DNA of 64,000 bases from Pseudomonadota bacterium (GTDB lineage Bacteria; Bdellovibrionota; Bacteriovoracia; Bacteriovoracales; Bacteriovoracaceae): positions 1 through 64,000 of the forward strand of contig JAIYDL010000001.1 of the NCBI GenBank assembly GCA_027487515.1, read 5' to 3'. Positions 26,485 to 35,242 of this stretch are shown one piece after another. Position numbers and translations under genes: made by a program. The notes below the pieces were generated by a model that worked only from the letters and a program-made list of their open reading frames with translations, made no database searches and was not told the DNA's origin. Positions within the stretch are counted from its first letter, which is position 1. Every line of letters begins with the position of its first letter.

Positions 26485-26533
26485 AAGGAACCATTATTCA
26501 AAGGAAATCATGCTTTGTATTTTAAGTTATTGT

Positions 26534-26562
26534 TATATTTATGAACATAGCGAAAGTGTCAA
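26534..26562 (-). promoter_or_regulatory. Promoter of the lipoprotein-mla operon
   Basis: On the minus strand, a perfect TTGACA (26557-26562) stands 17 bases before AATATA (26534-26539), about 50 bases upstream of the lipoprotein ATG. Confidence 0.6.
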
Positions 26563-26646
26563 AAATGCCATCGGCGGTTTTTGCCGGTGGGTAAAAATGT
26601 TCTTTTCCAAAACCAAATCTACGCTAAACTGAGTTGGTAGGTAAAA

Positions 26647-26667
26647 ATGACCACACGAAGTGGTCAT
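26647..26667 (+). promoter_or_regulatory. Perfect hairpin in the leader of the TPR-protein gene
   Basis: ATGACCAC and GTGGTCAT (26647-26654 and 26660-26667) flank a five-base loop. It could be an operator dyad or an mRNA stem; no T-run follows. GGTAAAAATG occurs just before it and again about 50 bases upstream. Confidence 0.45.
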
Positions 26668-26695
26668 CCCTCGATAAGACAGGAAGTCTTTGCGA

Positions 26696-29404
26696 ATGAG
26701 TAAGTCCTTGGCCTTTTTCATGACTCTTTGGGTGGCTAGCGCCGTGATCGGTGCTCGTGCCATGGCCGAGGTCGTTGCTCAGGAAAAACTTAAGACGCAT
26801 CTGCGGTGGAACCTCCGGGTTCCGAGAGACCAGTTCTACATCGTCAAGCGCGAGCAAACTCTCTTCCTCGAAACCGTAAACCTCGAACTCTTCGAGGCGC
26901 TCGCCGCAGAGGTCTCCCGGCTACCGATTGAGAAGCAGTACGTCTCCGCGATCTCCACGTCGAAGGACAACTTCCCGGCCCGCCCCGCAACCGTCGCGGT
27001 CAAATTGGCCGACGCCTCCGTCGAGCTGTTCTCGTTTTACCGAGACGCAGATAAGAAGTACATCCTCGACTTCTGGATAAACTCCGACGTGGCCCCTCCG
27101 TCGCCAGCGAAGGTTTCGGAAAAGGCTCCTGAAAAGAAACCTTCGGTTTCAGCGGCGAAGGCCGATGCGCTCCCGGTGAAACGCGCGCCGCTCCCGGGTA
27201 CCTCGCTCCTCGATCCGCGCAATAGCTCGCTCCCGATCCTCGAAGCGACCCAGGCCGCGGCCGATGAAAAAGAGCCCAACCCGGGGTACCGAGATTTTCG
27301 CTATGGGGCGAACTTCTTCTGGGAGTACCCGGCGATGATTCCCCAGCTCGAGAAAGACGTGAACCTTGCCTCGAAGATCCCGGACTCGCTGTATCCGATC
27401 CGGGATCGCACTGCGCTCGATGACCCGAAGGAGGCGCATCTGCAGCTCTCGATCAACTTCTACCGCGAGGGGAAGTGGGGACTCATGAACAAGTCCATCA
27501 CGCTCTACGAGAAGAAGTACGGCCGGGACAGTAACCTCGTGGTGAACGAGTTCCTGAAGGTGAACGCTCTTCTGAAGACCAATCTTCCGAAACCGAACCG
27601 TGGCCTCACGCAGTCGGCGATGGTCATGCTCATGAACATCAAGGATCTGACCAAGGAGTACGACCTTCGTTCGGCGATCCTCCGGTACCTCCTACAGTAC
27701 CACCTGGATTCTCGGGACCATGTGAAGACCCTCGAGCTCGCCAAGGAACTCTACGTCGAAGCGCGCGGGCAGTTTGATCAAAACCTCGTGATCCAGGCCT
27801 CGCTCACGATCCTCCACTCCCTGGCGGAACTCCGGCAGGTTGAAAAGATCGAGGCCTTCCTTCGGGAAAACAAGAAACTCGATAGCATCCTTCCGCCGCA
27901 GATGAGCATCGCCTACGGCACGTTCGCGCTCCTCTCTCGTGGGGAGACCGGGGAGCTGATCAAGCGCCACCGGCTCGTCGAGAAGTCTCTCGTCAGACCC
28001 GTCCACCCGGCGATCCTCTACAACTTGGCCGAGAGCTACTTCCGCGAAGCCGACTACGCCAGCGCCATCAAGGTCTACGACGAGTTCCTCGCGTCGTACT
28101 CCTACCTCCTGCAAGCGCCGCACGCCCGGCTTCGGCTTGCGCTTGCCTACGAGCTCATGGATCGGCCCGTGGCCGAGAACCTCGTTCTGTACAAGAACGC
28201 CATCGATCGGTCGACCGCGCCGGAGATCCGCTACGAGGCGAAGCTCCGCTACGTTGCTCTTCGGCTCGCGCGCAAACGGGTCCTGGGGCCCGAGGACCGG
28301 GAAACGGAGATTTTCTTAGAGCAATCTCCGGATGAATCCAGGGCCCTCACTCCGCAGCTCAAAAAGCTCCTCTGGCTAGTGCGGCTCCGGCTCTTCATCG
28401 CAAGCCGAGAGTTCGAGAAGGCCCTCAGCTACCTCACGAGCATTCCCCTCGATGAGTTCAAACCCGCGGAACGGCGAGTCTTCGAAGGGGACGGAGCGGA
28501 GATCATCTTCGGGATCATCCAGGACGCCTACTTCAAAGAGGACTACGCGAAAGTGATCAAGCTCTGGGAAGTCTACAAGGACAAGTACGAAGCGAAGGTC
28601 GCAAAGAACCTCTACTTGAACTTCGTCGCCTGCGACGCTTTCTTAAAGCTGGGGCTCTACCGAAGCTACGACCGTGCCCTCTCCCGGTTCAAAGAGGTCC
28701 AGGGATCCGAAAGTCGGACCTACCCCGTGTGGGTGGACCGGCCCAAGAGTACGGACCTCGGACAGATGATCGACGAGCTCAGCATGATCCGGATGGTGGC
28801 GGACGCAAACTGGGCCGGGGCAGAAGCCAAGTTGGCCTCGTTTCCGGGGCCACTTCGGGACTCACTGAACTACTCTTACTACCAGGGACTCGTGCATCTG
28901 AAGCTGAAGCGCTACCCGGAAGCGATCGCCGAGTTCGAAAAGGTGCTCGTCCGGCAGAACCCTCAAAACCAGCTTACCCCGAGGCAGACCGCAGACCTTC
29001 TGATGGGTTACGTCGATGCGCTCTACCAAATGAAGGATCAGGCGCGCTTCAAGACAGTGGTGAAGGCGCTCAACGAAGACGTCGGACGGTCGACGTCGGC
29101 ACCGATCTTGAATATCTCCGAGCGGATCAACTACCTCCTCATCGAAGCATTCGCGGGGGAGGGGAGTCCGGACTGGAAGGAGATCGAGAGTATGACAAAA
29201 GCATTCCGCAGCAAATTTCAAAAATCTCCTTACAGCGCGAGGATCGGTTATGTTTATGGCCTATCATTGATTAAGAACGCCAAGTTCACTGAAGGCCGAG
29301 ATGTCTTCAGGGCCTTGACGAAAGATACGAGTGCTCCGGCCCACATCAGGGAGATGTGCCGGGGAGAACTCGCGGTACTCGAGTTGCAGGAAAAAAAGTT
29401 ATAA
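26696..29404 (+). CDS. Large exported TPR-like protein preceding the flagellar genes
   Basis: A protein of 902 residues from the ATG at 26696, which has AGGAAG nine bases upstream; a TTG six bases earlier is less likely. It opens with a signal peptide (SLAFFMTLWVASAVIGARAMA). After a proline- and alanine-rich linker around residues 135-185, the rest is helical with repeated A-Y and L-A spacing, for example YNLAESYFREADYASAIKVY and YYQGLVHLKLKRYPEAIAEF, typical of tetratricopeptide repeats. It probably acts in the periplasm as a scaffold. Its place just before the regulator and flgB suggests a part in flagellar assembly or stability, not proven. Confidence 0.8.
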   Translation: MSKSLAFFMTLWVASAVIGARAMAEVVAQEKLKTHLRWNLRVPRDQFYIVKREQTLFLETVNLELFEALAAEVSRLPIEKQYVSAISTSKDNFPARPATVAVKLADASVELFSFYRDADKKYILDFWINSDVAPPSPAKVSEKAPEKKPSVSAAKADALPVKRAPLPGTSLLDPRNSSLPILEATQAAADEKEPNPGYRDFRYGANFFWEYPAMIPQLEKDVNLASKIPDSLYPIRDRTALDDPKEAHLQLSINFYREGKWGLMNKSITLYEKKYGRDSNLVVNEFLKVNALLKTNLPKPNRGLTQSAMVMLMNIKDLTKEYDLRSAILRYLLQYHLDSRDHVKTLELAKELYVEARGQFDQNLVIQASLTILHSLAELRQVEKIEAFLRENKKLDSILPPQMSIAYGTFALLSRGETGELIKRHRLVEKSLVRPVHPAILYNLAESYFREADYASAIKVYDEFLASYSYLLQAPHARLRLALAYELMDRPVAENLVLYKNAIDRSTAPEIRYEAKLRYVALRLARKRVLGPEDRETEIFLEQSPDESRALTPQLKKLLWLVRLRLFIASREFEKALSYLTSIPLDEFKPAERRVFEGDGAEIIFGIIQDAYFKEDYAKVIKLWEVYKDKYEAKVAKNLYLNFVACDAFLKLGLYRSYDRALSRFKEVQGSESRTYPVWVDRPKSTDLGQMIDELSMIRMVADANWAGAEAKLASFPGPLRDSLNYSYYQGLVHLKLKRYPEAIAEFEKVLVRQNPQNQLTPRQTADLLMGYVDALYQMKDQARFKTVVKALNEDVGRSTSAPILNISERINYLLIEAFAGEGSPDWKEIESMTKAFRSKFQKSPYSARIGYVYGLSLIKNAKFTEGRDVFRALTKDTSAPAHIREMCRGELAVLELQEKKL

Positions 29405-29438
29405 CGGAAAACCAAACTAACAACGGACAGGAGGTCTA

Positions 29439-30380
29439 ATGTTATCTCAAGGTTTAGTGCTCGTCGGTAATCACCCTAAGTTCAACATCGCGCTCGAGAC
29501 GGCACGGAACGTCGCCGTGACAAAGACGCCCGTTCTGATTTCCGGAGAAGTCGGCTCAGGAAAGCGTGCGGTGGGAGCGTACATCCACCAGAACTCCGTT
29601 CGCCGGAGCGCTCGCCTGGAGATCGTCGACTGCTCCGTCGAGTCCCAGACCGTCGAACGCATCGTCCTCGGGTTCCGGGATGATCAAACGGGGAAATTCA
29701 ACCGAGGAGTCTTAGAGCTCGCCAACGGTGGAACGGTAATTTTTGCCAACATTGATGCACTGGATGATAATTTTCAGAAACGCCTCTATACTATCCTCCA
29801 GGAACTCCCCGACTACGAGCTCGATGTCAGAATCCTTGCGACGACTTCCAAGAACCTTTCGAAGCTTGTCGGGGCAGGAAAGTTCTCTCGGCCACTTTAC
29901 ACGTACTTCAGCGGGGCCCAGATCGATCTGATCTCCCTCCGCGAAAGAGGAACCGACTTGGAACTGATCGCGCGCCACTTCATCGAAGAATACGCCGCTG
30001 AGACCAACGCTGGGGACATCTCTCTTTGCTCCGAGGCCGCGCGAAAGCTCACGGATTACAATTGGAACAATAACCTTCACGAACTCCGCTCCTTCATCCG
30101 GAAGACGCTCTCGAACATGGACGGCATGACCCTCGACGTTTCGGCGATCGAGAAAGGGGAGCGCAAGGTCGAATTCACTTCCGCCGAAGCCGACGAAGAT
30201 GGGTTCAAGCTCATGTCGCTCAAAGACGCGGAAAAACTTCTCATTAAGAAAGCCCTCGTGTTCACTTCGGAGAATCGGACTCAGGCGGCGAAGATCCTCG
30301 GCGTCTCGATCCGGACCCTCCGGAACAAGATCAACGAATACCGCGCCGAAGGCACGAGCTACTTCGTTAACCTTCGCTAG
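29439..30380 (+). CDS. Degenerate sigma-54 activator-like regulator of the flagellar cluster
   Basis: A 313-residue protein with the AAA+ and Fis-type domains of enhancer-binding proteins but no receiver. Walker A is kept in outline (GEVGSGKR, residues 36-43). The GAFTGA loop is gone: that place reads DDQTGKFNRG (81-90). Walker B reads VIFANID, without the DE pair, and the arginine-finger segment reads YTYFSG in place of YYRLN. The C terminus keeps an intact helix-turn-helix (NRTQAAKILGVSIRTLRNKI). It probably binds DNA without sigma-54 remodelling and may act as repressor or co-regulator. AGGAGG lies just before the ATG, and flgB follows 29 bases downstream. Confidence 0.85.
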   Translation: MLSQGLVLVGNHPKFNIALETARNVAVTKTPVLISGEVGSGKRAVGAYIHQNSVRRSARLEIVDCSVESQTVERIVLGFRDDQTGKFNRGVLELANGGTVIFANIDALDDNFQKRLYTILQELPDYELDVRILATTSKNLSKLVGAGKFSRPLYTYFSGAQIDLISLRERGTDLELIARHFIEEYAAETNAGDISLCSEAARKLTDYNWNNNLHELRSFIRKTLSNMDGMTLDVSAIEKGERKVEFTSAEADEDGFKLMSLKDAEKLLIKKALVFTSENRTQAAKILGVSIRTLRNKINEYRAEGTSYFVNLR

Positions 30381-30409
30381 TCGCAACCTGCGGGTTGCCG
30401 GAGCCATCC

Positions 30410-30817
30410 ATGGACGTGAACGATAAAACGCTGAACGCTCTTGCCACGGCACTGAACTTCCGAGAGATGCGCCAGGAGCTCATCTCCTCGAACGTCGCGA
30501 ACGCGAACACTCCGGGGTTCAAGGCCAAGAAGCTCGACTTCGAAGAAGCTTTGGCACGCGCCTTGGATGTGGATGGGCAGATGCGCATGGTGACCGGAGA
30601 CGACCGGCATCACACGGTCGGCAACGGCGGGTTTAACAACCTCGAGCCCGAGATCTACGACGATCCGAACGGGGTGGTCGCGGAGAACGGGAACACGGTC
30701 GACGTGGAAGCGGAGATGGCGAAGATGGCGGAGAACAAGCTGATGTACGACGCTCTTGTGCAGCTGATAAACAAAAAGATGGGTATCATGAAATACGCCA
30801 TCAACTCGGAGAAGTAA
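30410..30817 (+). CDS. flgB: Flagellar basal-body rod protein FlgB
   Basis: FlgB is the proximal rod subunit. The N-terminal rod motif is clear (RQELISSNVANANTPGFKAK), as is the C-terminal helix (VDVEAEMAKMAENKLMYDAL). I start it at 30410, six bases after GGAG; a TTG 15 bases earlier is possible. Length is 135 residues, as usual. It is the first structural gene of the flagellar operon and ends three bases before flgC. Confidence 0.95.
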   Translation: MDVNDKTLNALATALNFREMRQELISSNVANANTPGFKAKKLDFEEALARALDVDGQMRMVTGDDRHHTVGNGGFNNLEPEIYDDPNGVVAENGNTVDVEAEMAKMAENKLMYDALVQLINKKMGIMKYAINSEK

Positions 30818-30820
30818 TTC

Positions 30821-31261
30821 ATGGATCTACTTTCGTCGCTCCGGATTTCGTCTAGCGGTCTCGCGGCCCAGCGCAAGCGGATGGAGGCCCATTCGTCGAA
30901 CATCGCCAACGCGCAAACCACGAGGACCGCTGAAGGGGGACCGTACCGCCGGAAGGAAGTCGTCTTCGGTTCGGAGCCCGCGCGGGAAGCGTTCTCCGAG
31001 ATCCTCGAAGGGGAGCTCGCCGAGAATGCTCAGACCGTCCACGCCACCGAGGTCGTCCACTCGGACAAGGTCGTGTTCAAGCATGATCCCTCGCACCCGG
31101 ACGCCAACGCCGAAGGCTACGTGGCGATGCCGGACGTGAACCCGATGGTTGAGATGGCGAACATGATCGAAGCCCAGCGGGCCTACGAATCGAACGTAAC
31201 GGCGATCAACGTCACCAAGCAGATGGCGACGAAGACGCTCGAAATCGGAAGAGGAAACTAA
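30821..31261 (+). CDS. flgC: Flagellar basal-body rod protein FlgC
   Basis: A 146-residue rod subunit. The N-terminal motif is LRISSSGLAAQRKRMEAHSS followed by NIANAQTT, and the C-terminal motif is NPMVEMANMIEAQRAYESNV, both diagnostic of FlgC. It assembles with FlgB, FlgF, FlgG and FliE across the periplasm after export by the flagellar type III system. It begins three bases after flgB and ends three bases before fliE. Confidence 0.96.
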   Translation: MDLLSSLRISSSGLAAQRKRMEAHSSNIANAQTTRTAEGGPYRRKEVVFGSEPAREAFSEILEGELAENAQTVHATEVVHSDKVVFKHDPSHPDANAEGYVAMPDVNPMVEMANMIEAQRAYESNVTAINVTKQMATKTLEIGRGN

Positions 31262-31264
31262 TAA

Positions 31265-31627
31265 ATGGCAATCAAAGACATTGGATCATTTCAGCAGACC
31301 CTGGGCGCCGGCGATGCTCGCGGCTGGAGCCGCCGGGTGGACAACGATGGCCCCGGAGGCCTCAGCGTTCCCTCGGCACCGGGCGTTGAGAGCGGCGACG
31401 CTGTCGGGAAGACCTTCGGGGAATTCCTGTCGGATTCACTGACGAAAGTGAACTCTCTTCAGCAGGAGGCGAACGTCGCCATGGAGCAGTTAGCGAGCGG
31501 AGAAAGCCAGAACCTCCACGAAACGCTCCTCGCCGTCGAGAAGGCCGAGATTTCTTTTAAGATGATGAACCAGGTGCGCTCGAAGGTTCTGGATGCGTAC
31601 CGTGAAATAATGAAGATGCAGATCTAA
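31265..31627 (+). CDS. fliE: Flagellar hook-basal body complex protein FliE
   Basis: FliE joins the MS ring to the rod. The conserved C-terminal half contains FGEFLSDSLTKVNSLQQEA and MNQVRSKVLDAYREIMKMQI, the family end signature. The 120-residue protein has a glycine- and proline-rich N-terminal extension compared with most FliE proteins of about 100 residues. It follows flgC by three bases. A 56-base gap with AGGAGG precedes fliF. Confidence 0.94.
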   Translation: MAIKDIGSFQQTLGAGDARGWSRRVDNDGPGGLSVPSAPGVESGDAVGKTFGEFLSDSLTKVNSLQQEANVAMEQLASGESQNLHETLLAVEKAEISFKMMNQVRSKVLDAYREIMKMQI

Positions 31628-31683
31628 GTGAGAGCGACTCCGCGGGCAGGACGCCGGTGGGTTCCTAGAATCAGGAGGATTCG

Positions 31684-33372
31684 TTGAATAGCTTCGTCAG
31701 CCAGACTTTTTATAATTTCCTAGACTTCTTTCGATCCCTCGACTGGACCCGGCGCTTCGGGCTAGTCGCGGTCGCCGGGCTCCTCCTCGCCTGCATGGCC
31801 GGGATCGTCGTCTGGTCCGGGAAGACCGATTACAAGGTCCTCTACACGGATCTGACGAAGGACGACTCCGCGACCATCGCGCGGATGCTCGAGGAAGGGA
31901 AGATCAATTATCAAGTCGCCGACGACGGAAAGACGATCAAGGTTCCGGAGGATCAGGTCGAGATCTGGCGCCTCGAGATCGCGAAGAAAGGGGTAAACTT
32001 CAACGGCACGGTCGGGTACGAGGTCTTCGACAAGCAAGCCTTCGGGACGACCTCTTTCGTACAGAAGATCAACAAGCAACGGGCCCTCGAAGGGGAGCTC
32101 GTGAAGACCATCATGCACATCAAGGGCGTCACGCGCGCGCGGATCCACCTTTCGATCCCGGAGTCATCGCCCTTCGTCTCCGAGCGCAAGCCTCCGAGCG
32201 CCTCCATCGTCCTCGACGTGGAGCGCGGAGTGACCATGACCCCGGACGAAATCAAGGGAATCCAGTCCCTCGTGAGTTCTTCCGTCGACGGGATGCGCTC
32301 CCACCATGTGGTCGTGATCGATAGCCGGGGGAAGAAGCTCTCCGAGAACGACGGAGACAACATGTCGACCGAGACCGCCAATCGGATCGCGCTCGAAACG
32401 AAGCTCAATTCTCAGTATGAAAAGAAAGTCGAAGAGATCCTCTCCCGGGTGATCGGAGAGGGGAAGGTCATCGCGAAAGTCGCGATCAAGATGGACTTCA
32501 CCGAAAAAGTTGAAACGCAGACGACCTACGACGGCGAGAACTCAGCGGTGGTTTCGGAGGTTCGGAACGAGCAGAAAATGGTCGGTGTGAGACCGTCTCC
32601 GCAGGGGATCCCTGGGGCCCGGTCGAATCTTCCGGGGGAGACGCCGCAGCCGGGAATCCCGGAGACAAGAAACGACGTCGACAAATCCCTGGTCACGAAG
32701 AACATGGCCGTCCCGACGATCGTGACCAAGTCCAAGAAGCCCACCGCGGAGGTCTCGAACATGTCCGTCGCGGTCATGGTCGACGGGAAGAAGGTTCCCG
32801 TCCTCGCCAAGGACGGAACACCCTTGTTGAACGACGACGGCATCCCTGTCACGAAGTACCAGGCGTGGAGCCAAGAAGAGCTGAATAACTTCTCGCAGAT
32901 CGTCGGGAGTGCGCTGGGGATCAATCAGACCCGCGGCGACAAACTTGTCATCAAGAACATGGAGTTCGCGACGGAAGACCTCACGGAGATGGAGGCCATC
33001 CTCCGGGCCCGCGAGAACCGCGAGCTCATGAAAAATATCACAAAGTACCTGATGATCGGTGGTATCATTTCTCTATTCTTCTTCATGGTCGTACGGCCGT
33101 TCATCCAGTGGTTAACGGAGAACTCGGTCGAGTCCATCGAGGACTTCCTTCCGAAGACGATCGAGGAACTCGAGAAGATTCAAGCGAACCAGCGCCTCCC
33201 GGGGCTCGAGGATGTGCTCCCGTCCATTGAGGACAAGCTCAACCCGGAGAAGATCGAGGGGAACATGCTCAGAGAAAAGATCATCTCGCTCGTTGAACAG
33301 AATCCGTCGAAGGCTGCGCAGGTCGTCCATGAGATGATCCACTCGGCCGACACGCACAAAGAGATCGCCTAA
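31684..33372 (+). CDS. fliF: Flagellar MS-ring protein FliF
   Basis: A 562-residue inner-membrane ring protein. There are two membrane helices, near residues 21-43 (FGLVAVAGLLLACMAGIVVW) and 445-465 (YLMIGGIISLFFFMVVRPF), around a large periplasmic region with the ring-building motifs YTDLTKDDSATIARMLEE and ARIHLSIPESSPF. The cytoplasmic tail would bind FliG. The start is TTG with AGGAGG at ideal spacing. It is six bases from fliG. Confidence 0.97.
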   Translation: MNSFVSQTFYNFLDFFRSLDWTRRFGLVAVAGLLLACMAGIVVWSGKTDYKVLYTDLTKDDSATIARMLEEGKINYQVADDGKTIKVPEDQVEIWRLEIAKKGVNFNGTVGYEVFDKQAFGTTSFVQKINKQRALEGELVKTIMHIKGVTRARIHLSIPESSPFVSERKPPSASIVLDVERGVTMTPDEIKGIQSLVSSSVDGMRSHHVVVIDSRGKKLSENDGDNMSTETANRIALETKLNSQYEKKVEEILSRVIGEGKVIAKVAIKMDFTEKVETQTTYDGENSAVVSEVRNEQKMVGVRPSPQGIPGARSNLPGETPQPGIPETRNDVDKSLVTKNMAVPTIVTKSKKPTAEVSNMSVAVMVDGKKVPVLAKDGTPLLNDDGIPVTKYQAWSQEELNNFSQIVGSALGINQTRGDKLVIKNMEFATEDLTEMEAILRARENRELMKNITKYLMIGGIISLFFFMVVRPFIQWLTENSVESIEDFLPKTIEELEKIQANQRLPGLEDVLPSIEDKLNPEKIEGNMLREKIISLVEQNPSKAAQVVHEMIHSADTHKEIA

Positions 33373-33377
33373 GGAGA

Positions 33378-34421
33378 ATGGCCGTGGCCGAAGATAACAA
33401 ACAGCTCGAACCCGATGTCCAGTACGCGCTCCTCTCCGGTCAGGAGAAAGCGGCGATCCTCCTCTCGTCGCTCGGCCCGACGACCACGAAGCTGATCTTC
33501 AAGCACATGAAGGACAACGACGTGAAGCGGATGATCAATTCCATGTCGTCGATCTCCAAGTCGCCGATCTGGATGGTGAAACGTGTGCTCGAGGAGTTCT
33601 ACTCGGCGATCAACGAGGACTCGGACCTCCTCTTCTCGGAGAACAAGGGCCGTGACTTCATCCTCGGGACCCTCGGTGAGGACCGGGCCAAGCAGCTTCT
33701 GGGCCAGATCGTCGACGTGGGGAACTCGAACTCCCTCGAGTCCCTCGAGCTCGTCGACACGCGGACCCTCGCGAACTTCTTGATCAACGAGCATCCGCAA
33801 ACCATCGCGCTCATCTGCGCCCACTTACCCGTCGAGAAGAAAGTCGATGTCCTGCGAAAACTCCCCGAGGGCCTTCAGGCGGAAGTTGTGCTTCGGGTTG
33901 CCAACCTCGACTTCGTCTCGCCGGAGCTCATCGCTCAGCTCGATGACGTGCTCAAGACAGAGCTCTCAACACTCGGATCGATTGACACCCAACAACTCGG
34001 CGGGATCGAGCCGATCGCCGACATGCTCAATCTCATGGACAAGAACTCTGAGAAGAACATCATGGCCCGAGTTGAGGAGAAGGATCCGGAGCTCGCCGAA
34101 GAGATCCGCAAACTCATGTTCGTCTTCGAAGACGTCATCTTCGTGGACGACCGCGGGATTCAAGAACTCCTCAAGATCGTTGATAACCAGAAACTTGTCA
34201 TCGCGCTCAAGACCGCTCCCGATGATGTCAAATCGAAGCTCTTCAAGAACATGTCGAACCGTGCGGCGACACTCCTGAAGGAAGATCTGGATGCCATGGG
34301 CCCGACAAAAATCTCCGACGTGGAAAAAGCACAGCAGGAAATCGTCCAGCAACTTAAAGACCTTGAGTCGAAGGGGAAGGCGCTCATTTCCCGGGGCGGC
34401 GAGGGCGACGCGTTCGTCTAA
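33378..34421 (+). CDS. fliG: Flagellar motor switch protein FliG
   Basis: FliG binds FliF and transmits torque from the stator. The N-terminal region has LSGQEKAAILLSSLGP, the middle domain has the EHPQTIALICAHL motif, and the C-terminal torque helix contains MFVFEDVIFVDDRGIQELL with charged residues for stator contact. Length, 347 residues, is typical. The start codon at 33378 follows an AAGGAG site and lies six bases after fliF. Confidence 0.97.
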   Translation: MAVAEDNKQLEPDVQYALLSGQEKAAILLSSLGPTTTKLIFKHMKDNDVKRMINSMSSISKSPIWMVKRVLEEFYSAINEDSDLLFSENKGRDFILGTLGEDRAKQLLGQIVDVGNSNSLESLELVDTRTLANFLINEHPQTIALICAHLPVEKKVDVLRKLPEGLQAEVVLRVANLDFVSPELIAQLDDVLKTELSTLGSIDTQQLGGIEPIADMLNLMDKNSEKNIMARVEEKDPELAEEIRKLMFVFEDVIFVDDRGIQELLKIVDNQKLVIALKTAPDDVKSKLFKNMSNRAATLLKEDLDAMGPTKISDVEKAQQEIVQQLKDLESKGKALISRGGEGDAFV

Positions 34422-34436
34422 GGAGAGTGACCCCGT

Positions 34437-35240
34437 ATGGAAAAGTTCCGGAATCAACAGATCAAGCCCTTCGAGTTCTCGGCCCTGGAGTCGACCCACG
34501 TGGTCTCCTCCAACAGCTTCCAGCCGTTCGAATTCAAGGCCCTTGCCGGCGACGCAGCCGCTAAAGATCCGGCGACCCAAGAAGAGATCCGCTCGGAACG
34601 GCAGTTCGCGAAGAAAAACAACTTCAAGATTGACGCCGTCGTCAGCGATTCTCGGGGCCTCTCCGGTCAGGAGCAGAACGACCTCGAGCTCCAAATTCGT
34701 GCGGAGGTAGAGCGTCGGCTAAAAACGGCTTACGAAGCGGCCCATAAGGAAGGCCTCGAGATGGGTCGCGCCGAAGGATTTGCGGCAGCCCAGGCCAAGG
34801 CCCAGTCCCAGTTCGAAAAGCAGGTCGACGAGTTTGCGGTATCCATCGGGGCAGTGCGGGGCCAGGCGGCGGCGATCGTCGACGCCAACCGTGCCGAGAT
34901 CTACGAGTTCGTGAAGCGGTTCACGAAGTGGATCCTTCTCCGAGAGATCGACGAGAAGGTCTACCTCGAAACTTTGCTCGAGAAGCTCATCCTCGAACTC
35001 AATGCGCGGAAGAACTTGATCGTAAAGGTTGGCCGCGCGAATTTCTCGCAGATGCCCGAAGTCATCGCCGTTGTTGAGGGCCGCCTGGGCCAGCTCTCGA
35101 ACGTCCGGATTGAAATCGTCCCAGAGCTCCAGCACCCGGGGATCATCCTCGAGGCTGAGAATGGCCTCATCGACGGATCCCTCGAGGGAGTATTCGGGAA
35201 CATCGACCGAATCTTCGAGCAAGTCCTCGGAGCGGAATAG
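34437..35240 (+). CDS. fliH: Flagellar export apparatus regulator FliH
   Basis: FliH is the dimeric stalk that binds and restrains the export ATPase FliI. The 267-residue protein has a poorly conserved N terminus, a glutamate- and alanine-rich helix containing GxxxG-like repeats (EAAHKEGLEMGRAEGFAAAQ), then the conserved C-terminal domain ending LGQLSNVRIEIVPELQHPGI and the GLIDGSLEGVFGNI motif. Its place between fliG and fliI is the standard order. Confidence 0.92.
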   Translation: MEKFRNQQIKPFEFSALESTHVVSSNSFQPFEFKALAGDAAAKDPATQEEIRSERQFAKKNNFKIDAVVSDSRGLSGQEQNDLELQIRAEVERRLKTAYEAAHKEGLEMGRAEGFAAAQAKAQSQFEKQVDEFAVSIGAVRGQAAAIVDANRAEIYEFVKRFTKWILLREIDEKVYLETLLEKLILELNARKNLIVKVGRANFSQMPEVIAVVEGRLGQLSNVRIEIVPELQHPGIILEAENGLIDGSLEGVFGNIDRIFEQVLGAE

Positions 35241-35242
35241 CT

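Noticed and set aside
26510-26632. A 40-codon plus-strand frame between the mla operon and the TPR gene, with AAAGGA upstream.
   Set aside because: It overlaps the promoter of the mla operon and several dyads, the spacing to the ATG is short, and the composition is AT-rich intergenic; no sign of a real protein.
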